A stretch of DNA of 64,000 nucleotides. Source: Streptomyces fungicidicus. GTDB lineage: Bacteria > Actinomycetota > Actinomycetes > Streptomycetales > Streptomycetaceae. The stretch spans positions 434,001 to 498,000 of the forward strand of contig NZ_CP023407.1 of NCBI RefSeq assembly GCF_003665435.1, read 5' to 3'. The first letter of the stretch is position 1. Each line of letters starts with the position of its first letter. Both the position numbers and the translations under genes were made by a program. The notes under the pieces were generated by a model. The model had not been told where the DNA came from, made no database searches, and worked only from the letters and a program-made list of their open reading frames with translations. Below are positions 43,007-51,937 of the stretch, in pieces.

Positions 43007-44145
43007 CCACCCGCGCACCGGCCCGTGTGGTCGTCGTCGGCAACGGGATCGCCGGGCTCACCGCCGCCGACACGCTCCGCGAGGCCGGCTTCGACGGCGA
43101 GCTGACCGTCGTCGGCGACGAACCGCACCCGGCGTACAGCCGCCCGGCACTGTCGAAGGCGCTGCTGCTCGACGGCGACGACCTGACCTCGCACGAACTG
43201 CCGCCGGCCGGCCACGGGGCGACGGAGCTGCTCGGGGTGCGGGCGACCGGGCTGGACGTCGACCGCCGGCGCGTCACGCTCGACGACGGCACGCAACTGC
43301 CGTACGACCGCCTCGTGCTGGCGACCGGATCGCGCGCCAGACGGTTGTCCGGGCTGCCCGGGGAACTCACCCTGCGCGGGCTCGACGACGCCCTGTCCCT
43401 GCGCGGCCGGCTGGCGGCCGCGCCGTCGGTCGTCGTGGTGGGCGGGGGCCCGCTCGGCATGGAGATCGCGTCGGGCTGCCGGGCCGCGGGCTGCGAGGTC
43501 ACCCTCGTCTCCCAGGGCGTCCCGCTGGTCCTCCAGCTCGGCCCGTACCTCGCCGGTGTGTTCACCGGGGCGGCGCGGGAGCACGGGCTGACCGTCCTCG
43601 AGACCGCGGCCGCGCGGATCGAGGGGCACGGCGCGAACGCCCGGGTCGTCCTCGACGAGGGCACGGTCCTGGAGGCGGACGTGGTCCTGACCGCCGCCGG
43701 CGACATTCCCAACACGGAGTGGCTCGCGGGCTCGGGGCTCACCGCGAAGGGTGCCGTACCGGTCGACAGCCGGGGGCTCGTCCGCCCCGATGTGGCCGCC
43801 GTCGGCGACCTCGCGGCGTTCCCCACCGCGCACGGCGTGCGCCGCGTCCCCCTGTGGAGCAGCGCGATCGAGCAGGCCAAGGTCGCCGCGAGGGCCCTGC
43901 TCCGCGGCGACGAGGCGCCGCCGCTCGACTTCCAGCCGTACTTCTGGACCGAGCAGTTCGGGCTGAGCCTGAAGGCGGTGGGTCATCTGCCGGCGGAGGG
44001 CGAACCGGAGTATGTCGACGGGGCTCCCGGGGGCGGACCGGCGCTGATGCGCTGGCCGCACCAGGACGGCACCGCCGACGCCGTGGCGCTCAACTACCGG
44101 ATAGCCATCCCCCGGCTGCGCCGGATGACCCGGGCCGCCGCGTAG
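43003..44145 (+). CDS. FAD-dependent ferredoxin reductase
   Basis: A 380-residue pyridine nucleotide-disulfide-type oxidoreductase. FAD-binding motif in VVVVGNGIAGLTAADTLREA, NAD-binding motif in SVVVVGGGPLGMEIASGCRA, second FAD motif in RPDVAAVGDLAAF, and EQAKVAARALLRG. This is the putidaredoxin-reductase-like family. It completes the P450 electron chain. The LysR gene follows after 10 bp in the same direction, so it may be cotranscribed. Confidence 0.93.
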   Translation: MTTRAPARVVVVGNGIAGLTAADTLREAGFDGELTVVGDEPHPAYSRPALSKALLLDGDDLTSHELPPAGHGATELLGVRATGLDVDRRRVTLDDGTQLPYDRLVLATGSRARRLSGLPGELTLRGLDDALSLRGRLAAAPSVVVVGGGPLGMEIASGCRAAGCEVTLVSQGVPLVLQLGPYLAGVFTGAAREHGLTVLETAAARIEGHGANARVVLDEGTVLEADVVLTAAGDIPNTEWLAGSGLTAKGAVPVDSRGLVRPDVAAVGDLAAFPTAHGVRRVPLWSSAIEQAKVAARALLRGDEAPPLDFQPYFWTEQFGLSLKAVGHLPAEGEPEYVDGAPGGGPALMRWPHQDGTADAVALNYRIAIPRLRRMTRAAA

Positions 44146-44155
44146 GGTTCCCCGC

Positions 44156-45079
44156 ATGAGCGAAGGGGACGAGGGCACCACGGGTTCGGAGCTGGACCGT
44201 CTGGCGTCGGTCAACCTCAACCTGCTGGTGCCCCTCCTCGCCCTGCTCGAGGAGCGTTCGGTGACCCGGGCCGCGGAGCGGGTCGGTCTGTCCCAGCCGG
44301 CGATGAGCCACGCGCTCACCAGGATGCGGCGTCTGCTCGGCGACGAACTCGTCGTGCGGCAGGGGACGGGCGTCACTCTGACCCCGCGGGCGCTGCAGCT
44401 GATCGCGCCGCTGCGCAGCGCCCTGCGACAGACGGCACGCGTCGTGGACCTGCCCCGCTTCGACCCCGCGACGGACCAGCGGGTCGTCACGGTCGCCATG
44501 ACGACCAGCACGGCGTTCGTCGTCGGCGCGCGGCTGTCGCGGCTCGTCGCCGAGCGCGCCCCGCACGCCACGCTGCGGCTGCGGACGATCACGGTCCCGG
44601 CCGACGCCACCTTCACCGACCAGGGCGTCGACGTGGTGCTGATCTCCGAGGGGCACTCCTCGCCCTATCCGCGCGAGCGGCTGTACAACGACCGCGTGGT
44701 GGTCGTGGCCTCTCCGGACACGCCGCCGGAAGCGAGCGCGCTCGACCTCCTGACCACCCAGCGGCACGTCGTCGTGGACACCGACCGGAGGGTCTTCCCC
44801 TACTCCGTGCTGGAGGAGAAGGGCATCCCCTACAGCGTCGGCAGGCTGAGCTCCGACTTCCTGCTGGTGCCCTTCCTGGTCGCCCGCGCGGGCGGGGTCG
44901 CGCTGATCCGCCACCGGGTCGCCGTCGCCATGCGGTCCCTCGCCGACCTGCGGATCGAGGAGTTCCCGTTCCCCCTTCCGGGGCTCGGGATCGACATGGT
45001 CTTCAACCCCCGGCTGAGCGACCAGTACTTCGTCGAATGGCTCCGGGCGCTGCTGTTCGACGTCGCCGCCCACCTCTGA
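44156..45079 (+). CDS. LysR-family transcriptional regulator
   Basis: A 307-residue LysR protein. HTH at about residues 20-80: LNLLVPLLALLEERSVTRAA, ERVGLSQPAMSHALTRMRRL. The substrate-binding domain follows (VVTVAMTTSTAFVVGARLSR, DVVLISEGHSS). It resembles the NodD/aromatic-responsive branch. It is the last gene of the P450 operon and the obvious local regulator of the divergent 34642-44145 cluster, with the inducer probably a pathway substrate. It ends 4 bp from the convergent sigma factor gene. Confidence 0.93.
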   Translation: MSEGDEGTTGSELDRLASVNLNLLVPLLALLEERSVTRAAERVGLSQPAMSHALTRMRRLLGDELVVRQGTGVTLTPRALQLIAPLRSALRQTARVVDLPRFDPATDQRVVTVAMTTSTAFVVGARLSRLVAERAPHATLRLRTITVPADATFTDQGVDVVLISEGHSSPYPRERLYNDRVVVVASPDTPPEASALDLLTTQRHVVVDTDRRVFPYSVLEEKGIPYSVGRLSSDFLLVPFLVARAGGVALIRHRVAVAMRSLADLRIEEFPFPLPGLGIDMVFNPRLSDQYFVEWLRALLFDVAAHL

Positions 45080-45083
45080 CGTC

Positions 45084-46229
45084 TCAGGCCGGCCGGCGGG
45101 AGTTGAGCCGGGCGGCCTGACGCGTGAGGTGGTCGCGCTCGGCGAGGTCGGACGCCTTGTGGGCCGCCTCGGCGTACAGCCGCGCCGCCGTCACCGGGTC
45201 TCCGTCGCGCTCGTGGAGGTACGCGGCCACCGCGGTGTGGCGGGGCAGTGAGGCGTCCAGCTCCGCGAGGGCCGCCAGCCCGGCGCGCGGTCCGTCGGCC
45301 TCGCCGACGGCGACCGCGCGGTTGAGCCGGACGACCGGACTGTCGGTCAGGCGCGTGAGTTCGTCGTACCACTCGACGATCTGCACCCAGTCGGTCTCCT
45401 CGGCGGTGGGCGCGTCGGCGTGCAGGGCGGCGACGGCGGCCTGGGCCTGGAACTCGCCCAGCCGGTCGCGGGCGAGCGCCGTCTGCAGGATGCCGATGCC
45501 CTCGGCGATCGCCCCGGTGTCCCAGCGTCCGCGGTCCTGTTCGGCGAGCGGCACCAGGCTGCCGTCGGGCGCGGTGCGGGCGGCGCGCCGGGCGTGGTGC
45601 AGCAGCATGAGGGCGAGCAGCCCCGCCACCTCGGGGTGGTCGACGGCGGCCGCGAGCTGCCGGGTGAGCCGGATGGCCTCGGCCGCGAGGTCGACGTCAC
45701 CGGAGTAGCCCTCGTTGAAGACCAGGTAGAGGACGCGCAGCACGGTGGCGACGTCGCCGGGCCGGTCGAACCGCGCGCCGGCGACGGTGCGCTTGGCCCG
45801 GCTGATCCGCTGTGCCATCGTCGCCTCGGGCACCAGGTAGGCCCGGGCGATCTGGCGGGTGGTGAGCCCGCCGACGGCGCGCAGTGTCAGCGCGACCGCG
45901 GAGGACGGCGTCAGTGACGGGTGGGCGCACAGGAAGTACAGCTGGAGCGTGTCGTCCGCGTCGGACGCGGGCCCGGGCGGCGGCTCCTCCTCGACGAGGT
46001 CCTCACGCCGGCGGCGGGCCGCGTCCGCCCGCGTGGCGTCGAGGAACTTGCGCCAGGCCACGGTGACCAGCCAGCCCTTGGCGTCCCTCGGCGGGTCGGC
46101 GGGCCAGACGCGGATCGCCTCGACCAGCGCGTCCTGTACGGCGTCCTCGGCCGCCGCGAAGTCGGCTCCGCGGCGGACGAGGACGCCGAGCACGCCCGGC
46201 GTGAGGCTTCTCAGCAGGGCCTCGTCCAT
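45084..46229 (-). CDS. ECF42-type RNA polymerase sigma factor with C-terminal extension
   Basis: A 381-residue sigma factor, far longer than a usual ECF (about 190). Region 2 is AAAEDAVQDALVEAIRVWPA, and region 4 is LTTRQIARAYLVPEATMAQR. The remaining about 190 residues form a helical, TPR-like domain (EWYDELTRLTDSPVVRLNRA, RHTAVAAYLHERDGDPVTAA). This extension and the adjacent DGPF/YCII gene are the signature of group ECF42. The extension is thought to be needed for activity in place of an anti-sigma factor. It starts 8 bp after the DGPF stop, so both form one operon. Confidence 0.93.
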   Translation of the reverse strand: MDEALLRSLTPGVLGVLVRRGADFAAAEDAVQDALVEAIRVWPADPPRDAKGWLVTVAWRKFLDATRADAARRRREDLVEEEPPPGPASDADDTLQLYFLCAHPSLTPSSAVALTLRAVGGLTTRQIARAYLVPEATMAQRISRAKRTVAGARFDRPGDVATVLRVLYLVFNEGYSGDVDLAAEAIRLTRQLAAAVDHPEVAGLLALMLLHHARRAARTAPDGSLVPLAEQDRGRWDTGAIAEGIGILQTALARDRLGEFQAQAAVAALHADAPTAEETDWVQIVEWYDELTRLTDSPVVRLNRAVAVGEADGPRAGLAALAELDASLPRHTAVAAYLHERDGDPVTAARLYAEAAHKASDLAERDHLTRQAARLNSRRPA

Positions 46230-46237
46230 CGCCGGCG

Positions 46238-46645
46238 TCAGTCCGTGATGGTGGGCGGCGCGGTCAGGAACGGGCGCAGCTCGAGCCACTCGTGGATCGG
46301 CCTGCCGCCCGCCCCGGGGGCGGCCGACAGCTCCCCGGCGAGTTCGACGGCGCGCTCGTAGCCGTCGACGTCGATCACCATCCAGCCGGCGATGAGGTCC
46401 TTGGTCTCGGCGAACGGGCCGTCGGTGACCGGCGGGCGCCCCTCGCCGTCGTACCGGACGAACGTCCCCTCGGGGGCGAGCGCCTGGCCGTCGACGAACT
46501 CGCCGGTCTTCTCGAGCCGGTCCGCGAAGTCCTGCATGTACTGGACGTGGGCCGAGATCTCCTCGGGCGTCCACTGGTCCATGGGGATGTCGTTGACGGC
46601 GGCGGGGGCGCCCCGGTAGTGCTTCAGCAGCAGGTACTTGGCCAT
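46238..46645 (-). CDS. YCII-related (DGPF domain) protein
   Basis: A 135-residue protein with the family motif VTDGPFAETKDLIAGW and start KYLLLKHYRG. The YciI-like fold has a ferredoxin-like barrel; its catalytic role in this context is unknown. It is the standard genetic partner and main target of ECF42 sigma factors. ATG at 46645 has GAGGAGCACACC upstream. The ECF42-type promoter motif lies 51 bp before it. Confidence 0.93.
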   Translation of the reverse strand: MAKYLLLKHYRGAPAAVNDIPMDQWTPEEISAHVQYMQDFADRLEKTGEFVDGQALAPEGTFVRYDGEGRPPVTDGPFAETKDLIAGWMVIDVDGYERAVELAGELSAAPGAGGRPIHEWLELRPFLTAPPTITD

Positions 46646-46695
46646 GGTGTGCTCCTCGGTGCGGTGCGGACCATTGTGGTCGCGCTCACCCCGGG

Positions 46696-46722
46696 GACGG
46701 AGCCGGACGCGGGTTCTCGACA
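46696..46722 (-). promoter_or_regulatory. Probable ECF42-dependent promoter
   Basis: On the minus strand TGTCGA (46722-46717) and CGTC (46699-46696) are spaced 17 nt. This matches the bipartite motif described for ECF42 promoters (TGTCGA and CGA/TC). It is located before the DGPF gene and suggests that the sigma factor activates its own operon. Confidence 0.7.
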
Positions 46723-46769
46723 TCCGCGCCGCACATTTTTCCCGCGGATCTCCCGTGCCGGGCATCCCG

Positions 46770-47378
46770 TCAGGTCAGCAGCCGCACCCAGCTCGCGCCG
46801 AGCTCGTCGAGCATCTGCTCACGGGTGAGCTTCCAGTCGGCGCGGTGCCAGTGCTGGGCGACGTAGTCGAGCTGGGCCATGGCGAGCACTCCCCGGAAGT
46901 GACGCTGGTGGGGTTCGAGGCGCCCGGCCGCCGTGAGTCCGTCCTCGATGTCGCTGATGGCCTCCTCCAGCCAGCGTTCGACCAGGTCGGGGAGGTCCGG
47001 ATCGATCACCGCGGCATCACGGCCGATGCGGATGATCGGACGGATGGCCGGCCAGCTCTCGGCGGTGCGCCGCAGCCACGCCATGATCGCTTCCGGGGTC
47101 CCCTCGGCGACGGTGGCGACCAGGTCCCTGGCCGTCGAACCGTGTTCGGGGGAACGGACGCGCTGGAGCACCTCGTTGAGCTGTTCGTCGATCAGCGCCT
47201 TCATCAGTTCGCTGCGCGAGGGGAAGTAGGCGTAGAAGGTCACCCGTGTGGTGCCCGCCGCGGTGGCGATGTCGTCGACCGTGGTGGCGGCGTACCCCTT
47301 CGTCTTGAACAGCTCGAGTCCCGACTCCAGCAGCAGACGGCGCGTCATCCGCTTCTGTGCCTCACGAAGGTTCGCCAT
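46770..47378 (-). CDS. TetR-family regulator
   Basis: A 202-residue TetR protein. HTH: LESGLELFKTKGYAATTVDD, IATAAGTTRVTFYAYFPSRS (about 13-55). The C-terminal domain is ligand-binding with no recognised family (AIMAWLRRTAESWPAIRPII). The ATG at 47378 gives the usual short N-terminus. It is downstream of the CoA-transferase genes on the same strand, with a 94-bp gap, so it may have its own promoter. Its targets are unclear. Confidence 0.9.
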   Translation of the reverse strand: MANLREAQKRMTRRLLLESGLELFKTKGYAATTVDDIATAAGTTRVTFYAYFPSRSELMKALIDEQLNEVLQRVRSPEHGSTARDLVATVAEGTPEAIMAWLRRTAESWPAIRPIIRIGRDAAVIDPDLPDLVERWLEEAISDIEDGLTAAGRLEPHQRHFRGVLAMAQLDYVAQHWHRADWKLTREQMLDELGASWVRLLT

Positions 47379-47472
47379 GCCGGAGATCCTAACGCCGTCC
47401 GTGCACGGCGAACGCACACACCGGCTCCTAGCTTTGCGTGACATAAGTGATCTTTACCATGCGTACGGCTTC

Positions 47473-48141
47473 TCAGATGCGCAGCTCGACGGAGAGCCGC
47501 TCCCCCAGTTCCGCCGCCGTGACGCCGTACGTCTCCAGGACCCTGGCCCCGTCCGGACCGGTGGCGAAGACGCCGTGGTCGGTGTAGACGCGGTGGACGC
47601 AGGCGGCCCCGGTGAGCGGGTAGGTGCACGCGGGGACGAGCTTGGGCGTGCCGTCCCGGGTGAACAGCTTCATCATCACCAGCACCTGCCGCGCTCCGAC
47701 GGCGAGGTCCATCGCGCCGCCGACGGCGGGGACGGCGTCCGGGTCACCGGTGTGCCAGTTGGCCAGGTCGCCGTGGTGGGAGACCTGGAACGCCCCGAGG
47801 ACGCACACGTCCAGGTGACCGCCGCGCATCATCGCGAAGGAGTCGGCGTGGTGGAAGTACGCCGCTCCGGGCAGCTCGGTGACCGGGACCTTGCCGGCGT
47901 TGGTGAGATCGGGGTCGATCTCGTCGCCGGTGGCGGCCGGGCCCATGCCGAGCATGCCGTTCTCGGTGTGCAGCACGATCCCGGAGTCCGCCGACAGGTG
48001 CTCGGCGATCCGGGTCGGCTGTCCGATGCCGAGGTTGACGTAGGAACCGGCCGGGATGTCGCGGGCGATGCGGGCGGCGAGTTCCTCGGTGGTGAGCGGG
48101 CCCCGGCCGGTGTGTTCCACCACGGTGGCTGCGGTCGTCAT
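47473..48141 (-). CDS. 3-oxoacid CoA-transferase, subunit B
   Basis: A 222-residue beta subunit of a succinyl-CoA:3-oxoacid CoA-transferase (PcaJ/ScoB type). The catalytic Glu60 is in VLHTENGMLGMG; GGAMDLAVGARQVLVMMKLF and YPLTGAACVHRVYTD are further family segments. Start and stop of subunits A and B overlap by one base, so they are made together. The usual substrate is 3-oxoadipate or acetoacetate. It is the last gene of the seven-gene operon that starts with gentisate dioxygenase. Confidence 0.93.
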   Translation of the reverse strand: MTTAATVVEHTGRGPLTTEELAARIARDIPAGSYVNLGIGQPTRIAEHLSADSGIVLHTENGMLGMGPAATGDEIDPDLTNAGKVPVTELPGAAYFHHADSFAMMRGGHLDVCVLGAFQVSHHGDLANWHTGDPDAVPAVGGAMDLAVGARQVLVMMKLFTRDGTPKLVPACTYPLTGAACVHRVYTDHGVFATGPDGARVLETYGVTAAELGERLSVELRI

Positions 48142-48833
48142 CAGCGGGCTCCTTGCACGGTGAGCCGGCGGGCCTCGGCCCGTACCAGGCGGTCGACGTA
48201 GATGCCCGGGGTGACCACGGTCTCCGGGTCGATCTCCCCTGCGGGCACGATCCCGGCGACCTGGGCGACGACCGTGCCGGCGGCGGTGGCCATCACGGGG
48301 CCGAAGTTCCGGGCGGTCCTGCGGTAGACGAGGTTGCCCACGGTGTCCGCCCGGTGGGCGGATATCAGGGCCACGTCACCCTTGATCGGGTGCTCCAGGA
48401 CGTGGACGCGGCCGTCGATCTCCCGCGTCTCCTTGCCGTCCGCCAGCGGGGTGCCGGCGCCGACGGGGCTGTAGAAGGCGCCGATACCCGCCCCGGCGGC
48501 CCGCATCCGCTCGGCGAGGGTGCCCTGCGGTACGACCTCCAGGCCGACGCGTCCGGCCCGGTACAGCTCGTCGAAGACGTACGAGTCGCTCTGCCGGGGG
48601 AAGGAGCAGATCACCTTGCGCACCCGGCCGGCCGCGAGGAGGGCGGCCAGGCCGACGTCGCCGTTGCCCGCGTTGTTGGAGACGACGGTCAGGTCGCCGG
48701 CGCCCTGCCGGATCAGCGCGTCGATCAGGTCGAACGGCATGCCCGCCAGCCCGAATCCGCCCACCAGGACGGTCGAGCCGTCCTCGATGCCCGCCACGGC
48801 CTCGTCGGCCGTCTCCGCGATGGTCGTGGTCAT
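48141..48833 (-). CDS. 3-oxoacid CoA-transferase, subunit A
   Basis: A 230-residue alpha subunit (PcaI/ScoA type). Motifs: STVLVGGFGLAGMPFDLIDA, VVSNNAGNGDVGLAALLAAG, EVVPQGTLAERMRAAGAGIG and FYSPVGAGTPLADGKE. The start overlaps the thiolase stop by 4 bp. With subunit B and the thiolase it could convert 3-oxoadipate to succinyl-CoA and acetyl-CoA. That is the end of the beta-ketoadipate pathway, which is not the same as the gentisate pathway encoded by the other genes of the operon. Confidence 0.93.
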   Translation of the reverse strand: MTTTIAETADEAVAGIEDGSTVLVGGFGLAGMPFDLIDALIRQGAGDLTVVSNNAGNGDVGLAALLAAGRVRKVICSFPRQSDSYVFDELYRAGRVGLEVVPQGTLAERMRAAGAGIGAFYSPVGAGTPLADGKETREIDGRVHVLEHPIKGDVALISAHRADTVGNLVYRRTARNFGPVMATAAGTVVAQVAGIVPAGEIDPETVVTPGIYVDRLVRAEARRLTVQGAR

Positions 48834-50023
48834 CCTTGGCCCACCTCGTCGCTCACGTTCTCCAGGACCACGGCGAGGGCCTGGCCCACGCCGATGCAGA
48901 TCGCCGCGACGCCCCAGCGCTCGCGCCGCTCACGCAGCACCTTCGCCAGCGTGCCCAGCAGCCGGCCGCCCGAGGCGCCCAGCGGGTGCCCGAGGGCGAT
49001 GGCGCCGCCACGGGTGTTGACGATCTCCGGGTCGACGCCCCAGGCGTCCACGCAGGCGAGCGACTGCACGGCGAACGCCTCGTTCAGCTCCACCGCGCCG
49101 ACGTCGCCCCAGCCGATCCCGGCCCGGCGCAGCGCCCGCTCGGCGGCCTCCACGGGGGCGAAGCCGAACCGCTGCGGCTCGACGGCGTGCACGCCGCGCC
49201 CGGCGATCCGGGCGACCGGGGCCAGCCCGATCCGTCCGGCCGCCTCGCCGGTGCCGAGGAGCACGGCGGACGCGCCGTCGCTCAGCGGGGAGGCGTTGCC
49301 CGCGGTGATCGTCCCGTCCGGGCGGAACGACGGCTTCAGGGCCGCCAGCCTCCCGGGGTCGGTGCCGGGGCGGATGCCCTCGTCGCGGGCGAGGTCCTCC
49401 ACGGGCAGGACCAGGTCGTCGTAGAAGCCCTCGTCCCAGGCCGCGGCGGCCAGCCGGTGCGAGCGCGCCGCGAAGGCGTCCTGCCGCTCGCGGGAGATCG
49501 AGAACTCCTCCTGGAGCTGTTCGTTGCACTCGCCCAGCGAGACCGTCCATTCCTTCGGCATCGCGGGGTTCACCAGCCGCCAGCCGAGGGTGGTGGACAC
49601 GGCCGTGACGTCACGGGCGGGGAAGGCGCGGTCCGGCTTGGGCAGCACCCACGGCGCGCGGCTCATGGACTCCACCCCGCCGGCGACGACGACGTCCGCG
49701 TCGCCGGACTCCAGGGTGCGGGAGGCGACGACCGCCGCGTCCAGGCTGGATCCGCAGAGCCGGTTGACGGTGGTGGCGGGCACGCTCACCGGCAGTCCGG
49801 CCAGCAGCACCGCCATCCGGCCGACGTTGCGGTTGTCCTCGCCCGCGCCGTTGGCGTTGCCCCACACCACGTCGCCGATCGCGGCGGGGTCGAGGCCGGG
49901 CGCCTTGGCCAGCACGCCCGTCAGCGCGGCGGCGGCGAGGTCGTCGGGGCGCACCCCGGCGAGGGCCCCGCCGAAGCGGCCGAACGGGGTGCGGGCCGCC
50001 GCGTAGAGGTAGGCGTCGCTCAT
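48830..50023 (-). CDS. Thiolase (acetyl-CoA acyltransferase, beta-ketoadipyl-CoA thiolase-like)
   Basis: A 397-residue thiolase. Active-site residues are present: nucleophile Cys90 (VNRLCGSSLDA), His in ALGHPLGASGGRL and Cys in AICIGVGQALA. The NEAF motif is in VELNEAFAVQSLACV. Its start overlaps the 3-hydroxybenzoate hydroxylase stop by 4 bp. It splits a 3-oxoacyl-CoA with CoA. Together with the adjacent CoA-transferase it would form a PcaIJF-like set; a general fatty-acid thiolase is possible. Confidence 0.93.
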   Translation of the reverse strand: MSDAYLYAAARTPFGRFGGALAGVRPDDLAAAALTGVLAKAPGLDPAAIGDVVWGNANGAGEDNRNVGRMAVLLAGLPVSVPATTVNRLCGSSLDAAVVASRTLESGDADVVVAGGVESMSRAPWVLPKPDRAFPARDVTAVSTTLGWRLVNPAMPKEWTVSLGECNEQLQEEFSISRERQDAFAARSHRLAAAAWDEGFYDDLVLPVEDLARDEGIRPGTDPGRLAALKPSFRPDGTITAGNASPLSDGASAVLLGTGEAAGRIGLAPVARIAGRGVHAVEPQRFGFAPVEAAERALRRAGIGWGDVGAVELNEAFAVQSLACVDAWGVDPEIVNTRGGAIALGHPLGASGGRLLGTLAKVLRERRERWGVAAICIGVGQALAVVLENVSDEVGQG

Positions 50024-51288
50024 GCCGCGCCGCCGGCCGGCACGGGTTCGCCGGTGACCGCCGAGTCCAGCGGTATCGCCGTGAACATCGGCGGCTCCTC
50101 GTCCGGGGTCAGCGCGGTCGGGCCGTACAGCCAGTCGGTGAACGCGTAGTCGTAGGTGTCGCGGGCGCGCAGCAGCACGTTGCGCTGCTCGCGGGCGAGA
50201 CCGTCGAGGTGCCACAGCTCGCCCCACTTGCGGGACGTGGTCAGGACGCGTCGGCAGTGCTCCGGGCGGACGGCCTCGTAGGCGGCGAGCGCGGCGGTCC
50301 AGTCCACCGTGCCGTCCTCGGCGCGGTTGCGGGCGACGTGCTCGCCGAGCACCCAGCCGTCCTCGATGGCCATGATCGCGCCCTGCGCGATGTACTGCAG
50401 CGGCGGGTGCGCAGAGTCGCCGAGCAGCGCGATCCGGCCGTGCACCCACGTCATGATCGGGTCGCGGTCGAACATCCGCCACCACTTGTCCCGCCACATG
50501 AAGGGCAGGCCGTCCTGGACGAACCCGCAGGTCCCGGCGAAGGCGGCGTCGAGTTCGTCCGGCGTGCCCCAGTCGTCCCGTCCGGCGAGCGCCTTGGGCG
50601 ACTCGAAGACGGCGACCTGGTTGAGCATCTCGCCGCCGCGCAGTCCGTAGTGGACGAAGTGGCACCGGGGGCCGATGTACACCACGACCTCGCTGAGGTC
50701 GACGGACTCCACCCGGGGCTGCGCGGCCGGGACGGTGCCGCGGTAGGCGACGTACGCCGAGGAGACGGGCCGGTCGTCGACGAACAGCTTGCGGGCGGGC
50801 GAGTGCAGGCCGTCGGCCGCGATGACCATGCCCGCCTCGTGGGTCTCGCCGGAGGCGAGGGTCACCCGGGCGCCGCCGTCGGTGTTCTCGTACGAGGTCA
50901 CCCGGGCGTCGTTGACCAGTTCGACGCCGGCCCGCTCGCAGGCGCGCAGCAGCAGGCCGTGCAGGTCGCTGCGGTGGATGACCAGGTACGGGTAGCCGTA
51001 GCGCCGCTCCAGGTCGCGCAGGTCGAGCCGGGTCAGCTCGTCGCCGTCGACGGCGTCGCGCATGACCATGGCGTCCGGGACGACGCCGAGGCTCTTGGCC
51101 TCGTCCAGGAGGCCGTAGTCGTCGAGGATGCGGGTGCAGTTGGGGGCGAGCTGGATGCCCGCGCCGACCTCGCCGAAGGCGGGGGCGCTCTCCAGCAGGC
51201 GGACGCTCTGGCCCTGGCGGGTCAGGGAGCAGGCCACGCCGAGGCCGCCGATGCCGCCTCCGACCACGATCACATCAGGGTGGGACAT
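50020..51288 (-). CDS. 3-hydroxybenzoate 6-hydroxylase-like FAD monooxygenase
   Basis: A 422-residue group A flavin monooxygenase. GxGxxG in VIVVGGGIGGLGVACSL, DG motif in MVIAADGLHSPARKL, GD motif in IALLGDSAHPPLQYIAQGAI. The C-terminus WHLDGLAREQRNVLLRARDT and YDYAFTDWLYG is typical of 3-hydroxybenzoate 6-hydroxylases, which make gentisate with NADH and O2. The gentisate ring-cleavage genes next to it support this. ATG at 51288 follows AGAAGTG. Salicylate 5-hydroxylation is a less likely alternative. Confidence 0.9.
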   Translation of the reverse strand: MSHPDVIVVGGGIGGLGVACSLTRQGQSVRLLESAPAFGEVGAGIQLAPNCTRILDDYGLLDEAKSLGVVPDAMVMRDAVDGDELTRLDLRDLERRYGYPYLVIHRSDLHGLLLRACERAGVELVNDARVTSYENTDGGARVTLASGETHEAGMVIAADGLHSPARKLFVDDRPVSSAYVAYRGTVPAAQPRVESVDLSEVVVYIGPRCHFVHYGLRGGEMLNQVAVFESPKALAGRDDWGTPDELDAAFAGTCGFVQDGLPFMWRDKWWRMFDRDPIMTWVHGRIALLGDSAHPPLQYIAQGAIMAIEDGWVLGEHVARNRAEDGTVDWTAALAAYEAVRPEHCRRVLTTSRKWGELWHLDGLAREQRNVLLRARDTYDYAFTDWLYGPTALTPDEEPPMFTAIPLDSAVTGEPVPAGGAA

Positions 51289-51301
51289 GGGAATCACTTC
51301 T

Positions 51302-51937
51302 CTACAGCCACGGGCCGAGCTCGGGAGCGTCGGCGAGCGAGTGGGGACGGCCGGCCAGCCAGGCCGCGACCTCCGGCAGCGGACCGTCGGGGAGCTCGGT
51401 CAGCCCGCGTCTGGCGCGGATCTCTCCGGCCAGGGCGGTCAGGAAGCCCTTCGGGAGGTCGGCGAAGGTGACGACGCCGGTGCCGAGGTCGACGGCGTGG
51501 ACGCACACCTCGCGGGCGCGCATCCACGGCAGCTCGGTCGCGGGGACGGTGCGGCCCTGGGCGGTGACCACCTCGTGCTGCCACTGTTCGCCGGTGAGCG
51601 CGTCCAGTCCCTCCCCGAGCCGTCGCGCGGAGCCGGTGAGCCAGGAGCGGAGTTCGCCGGCCGACAGGGTGGGGCCCTTGGCGATGCCGGCGGCGCGCTC
51701 CTCGGCGGAGGCGTACATCGGCGTCTTCTCGCCGGTGGCCGCCCAGTGCACCAGGTTGCACAGGGCGTCGGCGTTGGCGGCGACATGCGCCACCAGGTGC
51801 TTGCGGGTCCACTCCGGCAGCGCGCTGGGGGCACGGAAGCCGGCCTCGTCGAGGCCCGCGACGGCGTCGAGCATCAGCTCGGTGCCGGTACGCGCCCAGG
51901 CGCGGGCGTCGGCGAAGGTGCGCGCGGCCCCGGTCAC
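51302..51937 (-). CDS. Mycothiol-dependent maleylpyruvate isomerase
   Basis: A 211-residue protein of the mycothiol-dependent maleylpyruvate isomerase family. The Zn ligands known for this family (one His, then Glu-x3-His) fit H51 (HLVAHVAANADAL), E143 and H147 (AREVCVHAVDLG). It converts maleylpyruvate, the gentisate ring-cleavage product, to fumarylpyruvate using mycothiol, an actinobacterial thiol. It begins with GTG at 51937, overlapping the hydrolase stop by 4 bp (GTGA), so translation is coupled. Confidence 0.9.
   Translation of the reverse strand: MTGAARTFADARAWARTGTELMLDAVAGLDEAGFRAPSALPEWTRKHLVAHVAANADALCNLVHWAATGEKTPMYASAEERAAGIAKGPTLSAGELRSWLTGSARRLGEGLDALTGEQWQHEVVTAQGRTVPATELPWMRAREVCVHAVDLGTGVVTFADLPKGFLTALAGEIRARRGLTELPDGPLPEVAAWLAGRPHSLADAPELGPWL

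Noticed and set aside
41649..44145. P450 plus ferredoxin as part of a natural-product biosynthetic cluster
   Set aside because: No PKS, NRPS, terpene cyclase or other core gene is in the window; neighbours are hydrolases and an aromatic-type monooxygenase, which fits catabolism better.
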